From contig NZ_JAUSTW010000003.1 in NCBI RefSeq assembly GCF_030813055.1, positions 434,001-498,000 on the forward strand: a DNA stretch of 64,000 bases, in the 5' to 3' direction. This document shows, piece after piece, positions 62,278 through 64,000 of the stretch. This DNA comes from Neobacillus ginsengisoli. Lineage in GTDB: Bacteria; Bacillota; Bacilli; Bacillales_B; DSM-18226. Positions within the stretch are counted from its first letter, which is position 1, and each line of letters opens with the position of its first letter. The notes under the pieces were generated by a model, which worked only from the letters and a program-made list of their open reading frames with translations, had not been told where the DNA came from and searched no databases. The translations under genes were made by a program, and so were the position numbers.

Positions 62278-63222
62278 TCAAGATATGCTTACTAAACGAC
62301 CTTTTTTTGAATGTACTAATGACCATGCATCAACGAGAGTACGTTTTGATTGTGCAATTACAATATCTGAGGACTCTGTTCCTACAGGTTTTACTTCAAA
62401 AGCAACAATATTCTTATTCCCCTCACCGATATAACCAATTTCTAATAGTACTCGCAAGTACTCTGCTAATTCTGGAACATCAACTTCACTTCCCGGATAG
62501 CCGAAACGCGGATGCTGATCACCGTAAGCTGGATCAAAAGTATCTTTAATATAGCAATTTCCGATATGCGCATGATTTATATAATCACGAGCAACAGTTA
62601 ATGCATTAAAAGAAGTTTCACGTTGCATTGGTAAATGACTTAAATCAAGCATTAAACCGAAAGTAGGATCTACTTTGCGAACTTCTTTAGCTACTTCTAC
62701 AGCAAGTGTATTAGAACCGATTAAACATTTCTTATCAGTCTCATCATCAAAAGTTTCAAGTGAAAGGATCAAATCACCTTTAGATTTTGCATATTCACAT
62801 AATTCTTTGATTGAATCCGTTAGTAATTGTAATGCAACATCTTGTTTAGTGTCTGGTTTAGCACCACTTAAGAAACCAAATTTAGAAGCATTTACTTCGT
62901 AAGCTTGGTCGATTCCACCTTTAACTAAATCGATAGCTCTTCTACGCTCAGCTTCATCAAAAGAGTTTAGGTTTCCCTTATTTCTTAAAAGAATCGGTTG
63001 TGCTCCAAATCCCACAGTCATTCCACCAGATTGTAGAGTTTGAATAACTTCTTTACGATCCTCAGAATTGTTAATAGATGTAATCTCAATTCCAGAGAAG
63101 AAATCATCTTGTACTATTTTCTTTATTGTTTCAACAATTGGACCGTCTCCACCCATTGTTTCCGGGTATGCCATAAAATGAACAATTCCCACTTTCATTG
63201 AATTATGAAGGTTTGCTGACAT
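62278..63222 (-). CDS. sugar-phosphate isomerase/epimerase-like TIM-barrel protein
   Basis: 314 residues of the AP-endonuclease-2 fold: SLETFDDE, LMLDLSHLPM, HAHIGNCY and VAFEVKP supply the Glu, Asp, His and Glu metal ligands. Start at ATG 63222; GGAGGG lies 22 bases up, with a 14-base hairpin in between that brings it to normal spacing. Next to the Gcl-like gene, so a hydroxypyruvate or tartronate-semialdehyde isomerase role is likely, by context. Confidence 0.82.
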   Translation of the reverse strand: MSANLHNSMKVGIVHFMAYPETMGGDGPIVETIKKIVQDDFFSGIEITSINNSEDRKEVIQTLQSGGMTVGFGAQPILLRNKGNLNSFDEAERRRAIDLVKGGIDQAYEVNASKFGFLSGAKPDTKQDVALQLLTDSIKELCEYAKSKGDLILSLETFDDETDKKCLIGSNTLAVEVAKEVRKVDPTFGLMLDLSHLPMQRETSFNALTVARDYINHAHIGNCYIKDTFDPAYGDQHPRFGYPGSEVDVPELAEYLRVLLEIGYIGEGNKNIVAFEVKPVGTESSDIVIAQSKRTLVDAWSLVHSKKGRLVSIS

Positions 63223-63228
63223 TGTTTC

Positions 63229-63242
63229 GCCGATTCTTCGGC
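63229..63242 (-). promoter_or_regulatory. hairpin between ribosome binding site and start codon
   Basis: On the minus strand GCCGA-AGAA-TCGGC lies between GGAGGG (63245-63250) and ATG (63222). The spacing is 22 bases linear, 8 when folded. Confidence 0.55.
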
Positions 63243-63387
63243 TTCCCTCCTTTATTAATTAAACTTTTTCATAAACCTCATTACATTGAAGTACAGTCAA
63301 TTTTACTTAACATTACTAAGATTTTATTGAAGCAATCTGAATTGACCAATTGCTTCAATAAATTCTCACGTCTTTCAAATGCAATAA

Positions 63388-64000
63388 TTATTTAGAAAAA
63401 TTAATTTGGTTAGAGTATTTGAATCCGCTAAGTGCACCGTTGTTAGAGAACTCGCATGCTTTTTTAGGATCAGGATCAACAACAACTTCGATTAAATATG
63501 GTTTTCCTGAGTCAACTGCACGTTGTAGAGCTGGTTTGATATCATCATAATGAGTAACAAGCTCACCACGGACACCCATACCTTCAGCAGTTTTAACGAA
63601 GTCGATTCCGCGATCCTCATTATCACATAATTCATTTTTGTAAATTAAGTCTGTAGAAATTTGGCGCTCATCATAGAACCAGTTTTGTTGTTGACGAATT
63701 AATCCAAGTAATGAGTTATTCATACAGAAAATAATTACCGGAATATCATGTTTTGCAGCTGTAGCGATATCTTGTAATGACATACCTAAGCTTCCGTCAC
63801 CAAGGATGTTTACACTTTGTCTTTCAGGGAATGCAAGTTTTGCTGCCATTGCTGCACCAAGCCCCCAACCCATAGTACCTGCACCACCAGTTAATAGGTA
63901 TGTTCTTGGTTCATAAGTTTCAAATAATTGACAAGACCAAATTTGGCTGATACCGCAGTCATGAGATACGAATGCATCGCGATCTAAGAATTCACGAAGT
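63388..64000 (-). CDS. gcl: thiamine-diphosphate carboligase, glyoxylate carboligase-like, 5' part outside window
   Basis: The frame is open to the window edge (204 residues seen). It is the C-terminal TPP-binding domain: GDGSLGMSLQDIATAAKHDIP is the GDG ... metal-binding segment, ending at NN with NNSLLGLIRQ. The NNSLLGLIRQ and GIDFVKTAEGMG stretches resemble Gcl more than acetolactate synthase. With allC and allE downstream, it would join two glyoxylates to tartronate semialdehyde and CO2. Confidence 0.8.
   Translation of the reverse strand, partial: LREFLDRDAFVSHDCGISQIWSCQLFETYEPRTYLLTGGAGTMGWGLGAAMAAKLAFPERQSVNILGDGSLGMSLQDIATAAKHDIPVIIFCMNNSLLGLIRQQQNWFYDERQISTDLIYKNELCDNEDRGIDFVKTAEGMGVRGELVTHYDDIKPALQRAVDSGKPYLIEVVVDPDPKKACEFSNNGALSGFKYSNQINFSK

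Overview
The window looks like chromosome of a low-GC, Gram-positive, spore-forming-type Bacillaceae (Bacillus/Neobacillus-like). The signs are strong GGAGG ribosome binding sites, frequent TTG and GTG starts, catabolite-repression (cre) sites, an MhqR-type operator, and Bacillus-style pairs such as xpaC-yaaN and a YoaE-like molybdoenzyme. Most genes are on the minus strand. Both ends cut genes: a lipoprotein carboxypeptidase on the left and a glyoxylate-carboligase-like gene on the right.

Region by region. 1-9 kb: cell-wall and housekeeping genes (D,D-carboxypeptidase, xpaC-yaaN, comM, amidase, ribokinase, vanadium-haloperoxidase-like protein), two decayed genes (SGNH hydrolase, PP2C phosphatase), and a frameshifted REP-associated tyrosine transposase (RAYT). 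9.8-13.6 kb: a two-component system with a secreted coiled-coil protein, and an MhqR-regulated ring-cleaving dioxygenase. 13.7-24 kb: a 1416-residue tandem P-type ATPase (degenerate half plus active half with Ca2+-ATPase-like ligands) flanked by small membrane-anchored proteins, then ppx-ppk1. 24-33 kb: two nearly identical gtaB genes, a LOG protein, an orphan amino-acid-binding lipoprotein and a molybdopterin oxidoreductase. 33-40 kb: a cluster of a histidine-ammonia-lyase homologue that lacks the MIO-forming Ala-Ser-Gly, an MFS transporter, a flavin N-demethylase-like oxidase and an AraC regulator, then an EAL protein. 40-47.5 kb: a D-glucosaminate/2-keto-3-deoxygluconate-type catabolic operon bracketed by two paralogous GntR/UTRA regulators. 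49-54.4 kb: MurNAc recycling (HAD, murQ, murR, murP, mupG). 54.5-64 kb: two degenerate tRNA genes, an ACS-type MFS transporter, a LytS/LytT pair and a ureide (allantoate to glyoxylate) pathway.

A short dispersed element runs through the first 49 kb in 14 copies. Its core is a GTCCACGAAC arm next to the near-palindrome GGTGCCTGTCACC. It sits mostly at the 3' ends of genes in one fixed orientation, and in four cases its GGTGACAGG end supplies the TGA stop of the gene or gene remnant. The RAYT gene is bracketed by two copies, one of them a 33-nt hairpin. I read this as a REP/RAYT-type system, and it is one of the two most interesting signals here. The other is the MIO-less lyase cluster, a candidate pathway for an N-methylated histidine-like compound such as ergothioneine.

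All function calls come from reading motifs and context. No similarity search was run.
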